From contig NC_087076.1 in assembly GCF_026151205.1 (NCBI RefSeq), forward strand, positions 20,145,919 to 20,205,918: DNA of 60,000 bases, read 5' to 3'. This document shows positions 23,701-33,091 of this stretch, piece by piece. Numbering within the stretch: the stretch's first letter is position 1; each line of letters opens with the position of its first letter. The position numbers and the translations under genes are program-made. This stretch comes from Bolinopsis microptera (lineage: Eukaryota > Ctenophora > Tentaculata > Lobata > Bolinopsidae). Under the pieces are notes generated by a model, which was not told the DNA's origin, did not search any database, and worked only from the letters and a program-made list of their open reading frames with translations.

Positions 23701-24385
23701 TCGAGTACGTGAATATATCTTCTCTTAATTTGTCTACGTTTTTAAGAAGTCCCCGTATGTTTAAGGTAAATATCTTAAGATCACATGGTCCTGACGAACT
23801 TACATTTGTCGGCTCCATGTAATTGCAGCTAACTAAAATATCAGAAATCTCATTCCAATATTCGAGTTCCTGATCTTGGTCAATTGTATTTCCTATTTCG
23901 TTAATCAACTGATAGCGATCGTAGGGATTGTGGATTACGCCGGTGTGAGTATGTGTATGTAATGAGTATAGCTGATAGCAATGTACATAGTATCCCGGGA
24001 TCATATTTTCACAGCAATTTCTGCATCCTAATAAGTCGGAGTGACATTTGGTATGTACTTTAGATTCGCACCAGTGGCAGGTTTTCAGGTTGGCGGGGGA
24101 GTAAATCCAGCCATTGCAGCATGTGCATTGGACTTTAAATTTAGGACCTATGACGGGCCCTTGTCTCGGTGGCTTTGCCGAGGGGCATGCATTTACTGGT
24201 AAGGCGCTGGAAATACAGTCATAACATATCCAGGCAGAGCCAGAATCTACAATTATTTTTGCCTCAGACTTAGATAACTTCATGCATTTCATATGTTTTA
24301 TTTTGTCGCAGTGACTGCAAATTAGGAACGAACGTGATTTAGGAATACGTGTATTACATTTGTTGCAACGCTGAGATTCGTTCAT
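20726..24385 (-). CDS. LINE ORF2: two PHD-like fingers, EEP endonuclease, reverse transcriptase
   Basis: This is an intact 1219-residue frame. Residues 7-57 form a C4HC3 (PHD-type) finger: Cys 7, 10, 23, 26, His 31, Cys 34, 54, 57. A second, shorter C4HC3-like finger uses Cys 87, 90, 103, 106, His 111, Cys 114, 121, 124. The EEP endonuclease spans about 203-440, with LNIRGL (Asn about 209), FNETNL (Glu 237), VGDFNVD (360-366) and LSDH (427-430). The reverse transcriptase spans about 730-1000, with YRPISLL, VDFSKAFD (Asp 821), GVPQGSIMGPLLF and YADD (908-911). PHD domains in CR1-like elements are known. All catalytic residues are present. A poly-(TH) tract at about 143-148 comes from a short CA repeat. 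Confidence 0.93.
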   Translation of the reverse strand: MNESQRCNKCNTRIPKSRSFLICSHCDKIKHMKCMKLSKSEAKIIVDSGSAWICYDCISSALPVNACPSAKPPRQGPVIGPKFKVQCTCCNGWIYSPANLKTCHWCESKVHTKCHSDLLGCRNCCENMIPGYYVHCYQLYSLHTHTHTGVIHNPYDRYQLINEIGNTIDQDQELEYWNEISDILVSCNYMEPTNVSSSGPCDLKIFTLNIRGLLKNVDKLREDIFTYSKYDVLCFNETNLLQDKLPNGINDLVLEGFYEPLLRDPIRSSGRGGGLAIYINTRVCESENIEKFFPQNFDVTDKSGEFMLVKLHNCKGFNKTKIIVNTYRSPASKNPDNFNKLIDSLLHGMERHSRKHTILVGDFNVDLTHYDTDKHSQNLIETMTKYGFFQLVSRPTRITDHSATLIDHVYSNNVQHTHSCNVLTVDLSDHLATLVTISLGQYSHIAGSRNKRHRVDHGMNIEKRMFNESNNLKFIELIGSEMWEEVTRENCADEQYNKFIEIYGQHYDEAYPVKTDHVRRKFERQDPKPFMLPWLEIACARKNKLFHAKIVDPTEENYKAYKKHKAFCDKHVNKAKDKYYKTQFDKYKDCSKKQWQLINTLLGRKSKSHNKIKLQNADGNIINSDSDVAEHFNSYFSNIATKIKDAISARTVFDPGGFKHYLSSPASQSMFVRPTTESEVEQIISKLKNKSTQDTKIEPLKIVKDCPSFCKVLSIIINTSFSQGIFPSSLKIAKVIPIHKGGSKSDATNYRPISLLCTFSKLYEKLMHNRVMDFLDKKGSLFEGQYGFRPGRSCEHALLDAQHTILNSLAKKEVALLLLVDFSKAFDVLSHDVLIDKLQHYGIRGQALQWFKSYLSTRQQYVCLNGIKSALKPITYGVPQGSIMGPLLFLIYINDMPNINSMIKFILYADDANIIIKGKNANDVIQKFNQFSHEFVRWVDCNGLALNLKKTCYMLFGVRNTDNTPNIHIADTQLERKREARFLGVIMDDKLTWSKHIAAVRSKMMRYVGIMYKIKRHLSIQIRLQIYQSFVQSHLNFCSIVWGFAAKNHIESLFSRQKQGIRAVMPGHINYFYKDGRLPEHTKQFFNNNGILTVHSVIVKNTLILMHRIKHFRSSVPQQICMTIPENAPTANSDHVTAASWLAEYNTTHFRSSMFFKGPLLSIYAVNANVSTLPTLFSINLFKSATKRMLLNLQSENDDDTWPSFLLHNIPGLRRSQRV

Positions 24386-25179
24386 AGAACTATGAGATAA
24401 TGTATTATATTCGTTAGTATTATAGTTATATTATGATATATTTAAGAGAGTATAGACTTACTATTAATACAAAATATGATAATAATAACGTGACCTAGTC
24501 AGATACTTCTAACGATGACTTTCAGTCCTGTGTGTAGAAAGTACCGCGACTTATCTACAGTAATTAAGTAAACTTCACCTTTACCTTTATGATTGACCTT
24601 TAACTTCTCTTCTATTACTTGATGGCAGCAGCTCACCGTGCATGAGCCTAATTTCCATATGTACAGTAATGTATGTGTCGAATGTTCAGAGTCAAATGTA
24701 CAGAGTCAAATGTACAGATCAGTCAAATGTACAGAGTCAAATGTACAGTAATGTGTGATGTATGTATAATGAGTACTGTGTAAATATCTGTGTAGATATC
24801 GTGTAAAAATTGCGTCGTCGTTGTCTGAGTACGGCATGAGGTTAGGAATTAGATAATATGAAATGATTGTTATGATGTAGGGACGTGGACTATTATCAAG
24901 CAGGGTTTATTTCGCGTTTTGCTGATAAGGTGTGATAGATAAGGTGGGAAGGTAGGGAATCTGGATAAGGGAAAAGTTCGTTTAAGTAGTTGGTTGTATT
25001 ATGTGCTTTGTGCTTGAGTTTGAATTTGATTTGAAAAAATATTGTAAGATTTTGTTCAAATAAGTTACGTTTGTTTGATTAGTGAAATTGTTTGCGACTC
25101 AGCGCGAGTCTGGAAAGTTGTTCAGGATTCGATATTTTTGTCATGATAATTTGACATTAAGATATAAAATACGTCGTGC
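24386..25179 (-). other. LINE inter-ORF region
   Basis: This 794-bp spacer lies between ORF1 and ORF2 and contains no long frame. A 14-bp tandem repeat with unit GTCAAATGTACAGA lies at about 24681-24751. How ORF2 is translated (reinitiation or an internal start) cannot be seen. Confidence 0.6.
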
Positions 25180-26772
25180 TCAGGTGCCAAAGTGGCCAGG
25201 GATTGGATAAGATATCATACGTTTAAAGTGCTCACGTAGAGGTAGGGGTCCTCGCCTGAACCCCAGTCCAATGAGCACACAGTTTACCCAGCAATCTGAT
25301 AATACACTCTGTCCAATATAGTTAAGATGTAGACCGTCATGAGCGAGGTGAGCGAGACTAAAACTTGAGTTGTCGAAGAGTCTGAAGTTGTCATGGTGAA
25401 GGGAGCACTTAAACATGAGTTCATTAAGGTACTGGATGATGTCGTTGTGGGTGTTGAATCGGTCAGCATGTATCGATAGTGGACTGACTGCATCGAATAA
25501 GAACATAGTGCGCGGGAACTGTTCTATGAAACTTCTGATGTGATTATGCAGCAGGACGGCACTCGCTCTGTTTTTCTGGATATCGTTTATGCCAGCACTT
25601 ATGAGTACAATGTCGGCTTGTTGAATCGATTCCCGGTGTTCCTTTAAGTCGCGGAGGAAAAATAAGTTTTCCCGGAACGCTATGACAGGTGAACGAAATT
25701 GAGAACAGTCAAAATTACAGTTTTTGCTGTCAGACAGTATCAGCACTCGTTTGGTCTGGTTCACTTTATGATGGGGTAGAGGTCGCAGCTGATGGCTGCT
25801 AGATTTTCTGGAATGTGCCGAGGCCAACTGTCTAAAGGTTAAGCTGATTCGAGGACCTTCAAAATCCGCCTGAGTTTGCGGAGGAACAGCATGGTCAAAA
25901 AGGTCCTGCGATTTTCGCGTCATAGTGTAACAGTCGCCGTGTTGAACTGTCACGGTTTCATCGCGATACTCGCCTGGAGGACGTCTACGAAAAACTAAAT
26001 CCCTTTTACCCCCCAGGGAAATGGTAAGTATAGTGCTGTCGGGTACTATACACGATTCATCATCGGAATGAGGAGGTATACACGAGACGTGTGATTCATA
26101 TTTGGTGATCATGCAGCTATTGAAATCCTTATAGTTGATGTTGTTTGTCCTGCACACATCATCAACTGCTACAAGTATTTCAGCAAGGTACGTCTCAGGG
26201 TCTAATTGCTTTGCCCTGTGGTACCCTCCTAAATACTTGTAAGGAGCATCGCCAAAATATGCAACCTTTCTATTCGAGAAAACTTTATCATAGGTTAATT
26301 CAGAGTCCAATCTCTTAAAGTCAAACCTCTGCAGCTGGTCACCAGTTTCGAGCTTGGAGAAGGGCTGTTCCACAGTCTGGACCGGTGTTGGTGGTGCAGG
26401 TATTTCGGGGAGGGTGGTTGTAGGTTGAGTAGGAGGGTGAGCAGAATGGTCACGTAGAGACTGGACAAGGGACTGTGCTTCACTAACGGTGTTCTGGAGG
26501 CCGGTCATCGCATCAGTGGACGATCTCGAAAAAATTTGAGTTAGAGAGATAAGTTTGTCAGTAGTTTCGGTTAATGTAGAGGTACACTTATGACTGTCAA
26601 GAATGTGTGCACGTAGCATTTTCTGCTTGGATTGCTTGCATAACTGAAGGTCATCTTCAGTCGCTCCAAAGAGCAGCAATTCACGGTCGAGTTGAGATAC
26701 AATGAGTTTATCGACCAATTCCAAACAGGTTGCAGTTGAGAAACAAAACGGGCGTTCCGTCGATTCAGTCAT
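25180..26772 (-). CDS. LINE ORF1: AlkB-like 2OG/Fe(II) dioxygenase fused to SGNH esterase
   Basis: This is an intact 530-residue frame upstream of the LINE ORF2. Residues 1-145 are a Ser/Thr- and Pro-rich N-terminal region with a possible helical stretch at 60-107. Residues of about 150-315 match the AlkB family. They include N..MITKYESH, then PHSDDES with iron ligands His 235 and Asp 237, ILTISLGGKRDLVFRRR, LFDHAVP with the third ligand His 294, and RISLTFR with the 2-oxoglutarate-binding Arg pair 308 and 314. Residues of about 341-500 match SGNH/GDSL hydrolases: LSDSKN (nucleophile Ser 349), SAGINDIQ (Asn 396) and DGLHLN (Asp 479, His 482). The esterase in CR1-type ORF1 is known. The joined dioxygenase is unusual, and a role in repairing or demethylating element RNA is my inference. 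The protein is not a host gene, because it lies inside the LINE boundaries. Confidence 0.9.
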   Translation of the reverse strand: MTESTERPFCFSTATCLELVDKLIVSQLDRELLLFGATEDDLQLCKQSKQKMLRAHILDSHKCTSTLTETTDKLISLTQIFSRSSTDAMTGLQNTVSEAQSLVQSLRDHSAHPPTQPTTTLPEIPAPPTPVQTVEQPFSKLETGDQLQRFDFKRLDSELTYDKVFSNRKVAYFGDAPYKYLGGYHRAKQLDPETYLAEILVAVDDVCRTNNINYKDFNSCMITKYESHVSCIPPHSDDESCIVPDSTILTISLGGKRDLVFRRRPPGEYRDETVTVQHGDCYTMTRKSQDLFDHAVPPQTQADFEGPRISLTFRQLASAHSRKSSSHQLRPLPHHKVNQTKRVLILSDSKNCNFDCSQFRSPVIAFRENLFFLRDLKEHRESIQQADIVLISAGINDIQKNRASAVLLHNHIRSFIEQFPRTMFLFDAVSPLSIHADRFNTHNDIIQYLNELMFKCSLHHDNFRLFDNSSFSLAHLAHDGLHLNYIGQSVLSDCWVNCVLIGLGFRRGPLPLREHFKRMISYPIPGHFGT

Positions 26773-26989
26773 GTAGAAAGGTAAACTTACGCTTCAAGGA
26801 GGGCTACGGTGGACTTATGTGGAAGGAGGGGCCCAATTAAATTGGGGCCACCGAGCCTAGGGGTCTCTGTTATCTGTAGTGTTGTAGTCAGTGTGTGTAG
26901 TATTAGCGTTTAAGCCACGTCACGATGAGCTGCTGCACTGTCGGCTTATCTATTTAGCAGCAAGACTAGATAACAACATAATGTAATAA

Positions 26990-27600
26990 AATGTTTGAGA
27001 AGTATGTCAAACACCCGTTCAATTTGGAAACTCGCAAGGCTGGCTGGGATTGGCTTCGTGGTTTTCGGAGGCGGTACCCAAGACTCACACTACGAAAACC
27101 CGAGAACACATCGGCAGCTAGAGCAAGAGGCTTCAACCTTACAAATGTCAATTCATTCTTTGACATCTATAAGAAGGCCATCCTCGATTTCCAACCTCAC
27201 AGAATTTTCAACGTGGATGAGAAGGGTGTGTCTACTGTCCCCGACTCTGTGCCCAAAGTTTTTTGCCCTGAAAGGAAGAAAGCAGGTTGAAACAATATCT
27301 TCCGGAGAAAGGGGGCAGACAACAACGACTGTAATCTGTGGGAGCGCTACTGGACAGTTCGTACCCCCACTTTTTATCTTCCCTCGGGTGAAGCAGAATC
27401 CCGAATTGATGAAAGGTGCTCCACGCAGGGATCCATCCAGTTTAACTGCAAGACTGGCTGGATTCAAAAGGAAATTTTTGTGGAATGGCTGCGTCATTTT
27501 ATCAAATTTACTGGGAGCACAACTGATAATCCCTCTCTCTTGATTCTTGATGGGCACTCTACCCATGTGAAAAGCCTTGAATATAAATTAAACTTTCATA
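26990..27600 (+). pseudogene. Pogo/Tigger-like transposase, HTH-CENPB end and DDE part, degenerate
   Basis: The frame resumes with FEKYVKHPFNLETRKAGWDW, the end of the CENPB-type DNA-binding region. It continues to FNVDEKGVSTVP, which carries the first catalytic Asp of the DDE fold. A frameshift follows near 27280 and another near 27420. In a third frame ILDGHSTHVKS, with the second catalytic Asp, is still readable at about 27540-27575. Soon after that, at about 27595, the protein signal ends and subterminal repeats begin. The third catalytic residue and the C-terminal region are therefore missing. The element cannot encode an active transposase. Confidence 0.85.
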
Positions 27601-28168
27601 GGCTTACAATAATACGTTTTGGGGGTCAAATGAAACGTATTTAGGGTCGAATGAAACGTTTCATTCGACCCTGAGGAGGCCTGTTTCATTTGACCCTGGT
27701 AATTTGAAATGCAGTAATTCTTAGGGTCAAATGAAACATCTAATTAAATAAACAATTATTGAATTTTAATGAATGAAGTGGGTTGATAGTGTTTAGAACG
27801 TTCTTAAGAGCTTGTGTACCCAATATGAGTATATCCCAATGTATGGTATTGATGTTGCATCCAAAAGTTTGTACCCGTTTCATTTGACCCCTACTTCCCC
27901 TATAAGAATACAGATTATATTGTTACAGTGATTTTACAAAAGTCGAAACAGTAAACACCAATTTGTAGGATACTTTAAATCACACCAAAATTGGTCCCAG
28001 AATGCAATGAAATCTGATGGCGTCTTTTCAGTGAAAAAGAGGCCACACCCTCTGTAATTGATTAAAGTTTACGAGACCTTTAGAAAATGAGTTATATAAC
28101 TTGGAACTTAAACTAAGATAAATTGAGTATTTATACTCAATTTATCTTAGTTGCATGAGTAATATATA

Positions 28169-28430
28169 CTCTCATTTTTTTAGAGCAAACGTAATTTAAA
28201 TGGCTAAACACAATTCAATAAAATTTGGCTCGATCCGATTATCCAAACTATCAAATAAATGCGAAAATGAACCTTCTTTTGAAAACAATGTACACAAATA
28301 TGTTTCGATTTGACAAATTTCTCGAACCAGTGGTGGTAGTAAGTCATACCAGAACCAATTATTTCAATTGGGCACTCAGTGACTGAGCTATTAATGCCAA
28401 CGTTTGCACACTGACTTTTGGCCCACCCTG
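28169..28430. mobile_element. Half of a mariner-like element (inverted relative of 42720-43845)
   Basis: Positions 28169-28430 are a diverged reverse complement of parts of 42720-43375, without the SINE found there. The right end reads CCCACCCTG followed by TA, the mirror of TACAGGG.GGGCC. The left end is missing and adjoins the tail of the retroposon unit, so that retroposon may have landed inside a mariner-like element. Confidence 0.6.
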
Positions 28431-31400
28431 TATATTTATAATATACGGCTGGAAAAAATGTAACTGGATATCTGCCACAATGCTGCTATTATTAAGGTTA
28501 AAGTAACATTTAGCACATAAAGAAGTCTGGTTTGCTAGGTTTTAATTGGTCGTATAATAACAAATAAAAATGAGTTAAGACTACAAAAACGGTCGATAGA
28601 ACCTAATTATAATACCTGTATCGAGAACTCGACTTCAATGCACTGATAGCGTTGGTACTAACATTCTATCAAATTATGTCATATCTTGAGACTTGATAGC
28701 TGCCTGAAACAGTTTTGAGTCAACATTATCGTGATATTCTAGAAATTGAAACCAATTCTCAACTTTAAAAAAGCAGGTTTCAATAAATGCCATAGAATTA
28801 AATTCTACCTTTTTAAATTTTAAGAATTTGTTGATTTATTAAAATTCTGTCTCAATTAATATATAAGGGTACATGCAATATATTTCGACACGCACTGTAG
28901 ACTCACTTATTGGATTCGTGCTAGATGCTGTGTACGTCACCCTCTTAACCACCTCACCCTCTTAACCACCTCTTATCTATGGCGAAGATGAGGATGGTAA
29001 GTGCAAGTACAGTAATGTGAGGAGAGGATGGGTATCATTTAGCACATTTTTGCTGTAGGTGTAAAGTAGCTCTTAGTCAAGGAGTATATAAATGACGGCA
29101 CGACAAGGTTCTGCAACAGATCTCTGAACATGTTATCTTGTGAGCGCCGAGTGAACACTTATAAGAACAAGGCCAGCGATGTAAGACAGTATCATTGACT
29201 TAGTCCATGCTGGGAGGAAAAAAGCAAGTACAGACGACCGAAAGGAGTCGTGGTTTGGGATCCTGAGTGGGTCTCGATATTGGATAGTGCTTTTATATAT
29301 CGGACCTTATGATATTCTCAAGGTCACCAAGACGGCACAGTCTTATGGCGGGAGGTAACGGTACCATCTAAAGAGCAGATTGCTGAATCATACAAGTAAA
29401 AACTCTACCGGTACAGCAGTCTTACAGCAGACTGAGATTCAAGCGAAAGAATTGTGCTGTTATAATTATGCGGTTAAAGTTCTAGCACCGGGAGTAGTTG
29501 TTCACGGTTTGGAGAGAGCTGAGTAGGCTAAGTACGGGATAGAAGGGAAGAAGCAGCTCACTGTTCCAGATGGATCTACTTCTTATCAAGGAAGAAGGAG
29601 TGGTAGGTATAGTAAGGAAGATTGGAGCCTAAGAGTTAACTTAACATCTAGAGATACCACAAACTTTATCTCGTCGCCAATTGCGAGCTTTAACGGGTTT
29701 CCTCAAGTGACTCGATGGTTTAATTGTGACAAATCATGATACGAACTTTGATGAACCCATAATAGTATAGTGCAATAATACTATGATAGTATTCTCATAA
29801 GTTCTACCCTTGCAACCGAGTACAATGTACATACTAAGTGATATCAAGCTGCAATCTAAAATTTATTAATTGAATCTCAAAATAACTTCAAATTTTACCT
29901 AATAATTGCGACATCGTTGGAAGTGAGAAATAAAATACATTAAATTTTAATCCAATTCTGCGAGAGAAGATTTGCCCAGACAGCTGACAAGAATGTATTA
30001 CCATACTTCCTGTAAATGTGGTAGTTATTAGGTCATATCAAACTTGAAAATTATGTCAAAGTTTTTCTCAGTCTCTGGTGTCAATCACCAGTAGAGTGCC
30101 CAGCCGCACCAAAACAACCTGCGATTTTTACGTGGGAAACATCGTATAATACACATGCTATACACTCTAGTTTTATAGCAGCTACTGATATCATGCGGCA
30201 GTATTAATAAGCATACAAATTCAGCGCAAAAAATTGTAAAGACGACACAAATTCATGCGGGATGTTAATAAATGTGTCCATGTTGAACTCAAACTCCGAC
30301 AGAATAATATTTCAAATCGGATATATTATAATTAATCAAATGGTATCTGCTCATGTTCCGTCTATATAAACTACAAAACTTAATAAATTAGTGAAGTTCT
30401 GAAACAAAGATCACGACTAGGTTTTATCAAAATTGAAAAGAAAACCGATCGAAGTGCACTAGAGATATAGTTTAAGTTTAAAGGGTCATCATTACTAAAA
30501 TCTCTTCCTAGCTCCTAGCAATCAAGTTGTTAATCCTAGTTCTACACCTAAACAAGTACAAAATTACAGCCTTACATTTTGAAATTTTTCGATATCCAGC
30601 TCAACAAAAGACTTTGATACCAATAATGCATAATGGGTACATACCGATGATCGGATGATCGGTGTTCGTAAATATTTGATTATTTATATAGTATTGAAGT
30701 TTAAAATCTTCCTATTTATGTAAGAATAACAAAAGGAATCACGTACTAGTGTGCTGTTACGAAAAACAACTATTTAATAAAAATAAATTAACAGTATTCG
30801 AGTACAAAACTAAAAATACAAACTCCAACATAATCGACAGACAAACTCAATAAATGAAGATTTCGTTGTGAAACGAGCTATATATACAGCTATAACGTAG
30901 CGCTCGACTCCAGTCTGAACCAAAATTAAGTCGCGTTCGTAGGAAATTGACCACCAGCTGCTGGTGGTTCGAATGTTGGTTTGCACACTACTGTGGTTGC
31001 GAGAAGCATTATTTGATGCGCGCGCGACCCAGTAGTGCATCGCGCTACAACTGTCACATTTTAAATTATTATCACATAGTTATTATGGTATCGTAATCAG
31101 CTCATCGAGACGAAACTTTTAGTACTAATATTTTAAGATTTAAAGGATTTTTTTTCAAAAGTTTTTAAATTTGAACAAATTTTCGAAAAATTTGGTGCTT
31201 TAAATATTATAATTTTGGTACCAAAAGTTGCGTTTGATTAAGCTCATTACGATTCTGTAAGAATTATTTCAAAACATTCAATATTTTAGGAGTTATAGGC
31301 ATTTTAAGCAATAAATTAACCATTTTTCGTCCATGGTACACTTTTGCAATGCACAGGAGGCCCACATACATCTCAACGAATCGTGCCACACGGTGAATTT

Positions 31401-32100
31401 TCATTATTCACAGTCAACAGTTAGAGGCAACTTTTGGTACCAAATTTATCAAAATCAGAGACAAAAAATTCTGTGCCAACTCATGGCGCTTATTACAAAT
31501 ACATAGACTAGTGAATGTTTTTTAGCGCTAATTTCGGCCAGCACAATTTTCTTCAAACAAATAGATATTGAGTATCCTTCCCGACCTCCGATTGCAACAA
31601 AATTTGGTAAGTTTACTCATAGACTTACAAGGAAAGTGCAAGTGTCCGAAAAATTTAAAGCTTATCCAACCATCAAAAATTATGTTACAGCTAAAATGTA
31701 AAAGCAGCGTATTTTGCCCCATTTTGATTACTATATCAACTCCGATATCCACCGGCACCACATTTTTCGGACAGTTGTGAAAGCCCTATTGGAAGGTCGT
31801 CGCCAATTTTCAGAATGATCTCATTCAAGGAACCGAAGATATATCCGAATAATACGACAAAAATCAACGGATTTGGTCAAACTACGCGACTTTTACAACT
31901 ACTTTTGCTCCAAAAGCCGCGCACCATCAAATATGGCACCTAGGCAAAACTCACTGATCTTTCTAAAAAGGTATGACAATTGACAAATTTGGTATTGTGA
32001 AAATTCTCACAGTCTCTAGAATTAGAAAACAGTGATACAAAAATTTTTAAAATCCGAGCAACTTTATTTTTATCGTGCACCCCCTATTTTGTATTTAGAC
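28431..32100. other. Gene-poor interval with diverged repeats
   Basis: I find no supported gene. A 12-bp repeat CACCCTCTTAAC occurs twice at 28938-28965. At 30950-30968 there is a small perfect hairpin, ACCACCAG-CTG-CTGGTGGT. Positions 31429-31498 are an inverted match to 13816-13884, and a TTTTGGTACCAAAAG word also occurs at 31213. The stretch 31560-31960 has the look of an old repeat, but no second copy was found in the window. Confidence 0.5.
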
Positions 32101-32103
32101 TTA

Positions 32104-33091
32104 TATTAGAGCATTGGAGCCCTGTGCTTACCCCGGTAAAATATTAATAAGTGCTTCTTTCTTCTTTCTTTCGATTTGTCGGCGTCGACAGTTAGCTTTC
32201 AGTTTCCTTACGGTGGCTTTCACAACGCGTCCCCATTCTCCAACTCCTGCTGCCGCGGACGGAAAGAGAGACTCCCAAATTATATACCATAAATATATTA
32301 AACATAGATATCGACAACAGACTCCGGGAGTCTTGAAGTTCTGTTACCAGCGCCCCTGGTGCAACCCCACCGGGTTAACGATGGAGAGACAGGGACTTCC
32401 AGGGGAGGTCATGGCCTGCTACGTGCAACTCGTAGGCAGTAGGAGTATGCAATTTTCATGTAACGTCACTGTAGACCGCTCCTCTATCGTTTTTTTGGGT
32501 GTCCTATCCAAAACCAAATCCTAGGGTACACGATACGTGGAAGCCTGTGAGCGTGTAGACCGCTCCTAGCTCTAACGTTGTTTTGAGTGTCCGATCCAAG
32601 ACCAAATCCTAGGGTACACGAGACTTGGTAGCCTGTGAGCGTATAGACCGCTCCTCTATGAGTCTATCGTTGTTTTTAGTGCCCGATCCAAAACCAAATC
32701 CTGGGGTTACAGTTACACGTCATGTGGGAGCCTGTGAGCTTGTTAGTTTCCTACGGAACTCGGAAGGTGCCTGTGGGAAAAGCGGTTATGCTGCGGTTCT
32801 AAGGATAATATAGGCTATTAAAGCCTTTCTTTTGTTGTATAGATGGCTAGTCCCTTCCTTTGCATAGGTTAGAAACACCCATACACCTCCCGTTCGAGCC
32901 ACCCACCCCACACCGCGTGGAGGTTCGGTGAGGTTTTTCGTGGGGCACGACAACTGAACCCAACAATCGGATTTTCAGGTTCTCCTTCTTCGCAGGGGAC
33001 TTTGGTTATTATCACTATAGGATAGATCATGACGACTGTAATTTAGAGCATTGGAGCCCTGTGCTTACCCCGGTAAAATATTAATAAATGG
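32104..33091. repeat. Repeat-bounded segment: direct repeats of about 43 bp
   Basis: The words AGAGCATTGGAGCCCTGTGC and ACCCCGGTAAAATATTAATAA occur at 32109-32151 and again at 33048-33089, as direct repeats about 940 bp apart. The right copy is preceded by the family also seen at 13664-13756. The bounded segment is GC-richer than its flanks but has no recognised coding content. It might be a duplicated or LTR-like unit. The evidence does not decide. Confidence 0.5.
32471..32745. repeat. Tandem repeat of about 85 bp, three copies
   Basis: Units start with GTAGACCGCTCCT (or GTATAGACCGCTCCT) at about 32471, 32554 and 32641. Each contains CCGATCCAAAACCAAATCC-type sequence and ends in AGCCTGTGAGC. 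Copies differ by small indels. Confidence 0.8.

Larger units (their letters stand above)
20109..26989 (-). mobile_element. Near-full-length CR1-like LINE with AlkB/SGNH ORF1 and PHD/EEP/RT ORF2
   Basis: The element runs on the minus strand from about 26989 (5' end) to about 20109 (3' end) and interrupts the pogo transposase between Val/Met and Phe-Glu-Lys. The 3' tail is a (CAAA)n-type run, read as TTTGTTTGTTTG on the plus strand. Flanks read AATCATGTG-TTTG on the left and AAAATG-TTTGAG on the right, so a short target duplication is likely but its length is uncertain. Two long intact frames, ORF1 (25180-26772) and ORF2 (20726-24385), are separated by 794 bp. Their openness suggests a young, possibly active copy. 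Confidence 0.88.
19103..27900. mobile_element. Pogo/Tigger-like DNA transposon with a nested LINE
   Basis: Terminal inverted repeats of about 24 bp read GGGGAAGCTGGGGTTAAATG on the left and, on the complementary strand, GGGGAAGTAGGGGTCAAATG on the right. A TA target duplication is visible at 19101-19102 and 27901-27902, and is proven by the uninterrupted tandem copy at about 17860. Subterminal copies of GGGTCAAATGAAAC, in both orientations, lie at about 19130, 19470-19545, 27620-27700, 27722 and 27877. The transposase is split by a LINE at about 20109-26989 and is otherwise degenerate. Without the LINE the element would be about 1.9 kb. Confidence 0.88.
18133..28168 (+). mobile_element. Short retroposon unit, copy 2, split by a pogo-like transposon
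   Basis: Positions 18133-19102 correspond to 16890-17860 of copy 1. The rest of the unit continues at 27901-28168, with the same hairpin and a TA-rich tail. The interruption is the transposon at 19103-27900. Copy 1 provides the empty site: GAAACTATAAGAATAC in copy 1 becomes GAAACTA, element, TATAAGAATAC in copy 2, which shows a TA target duplication directly. Confidence 0.85.

Noticed and set aside
25180-26772. Host AlkB homologue gene
   Set aside because: It lies inside LINE borders, on the same strand as the intact reverse transcriptase frame, is fused to an SGNH esterase, and sits within a disrupted transposase.
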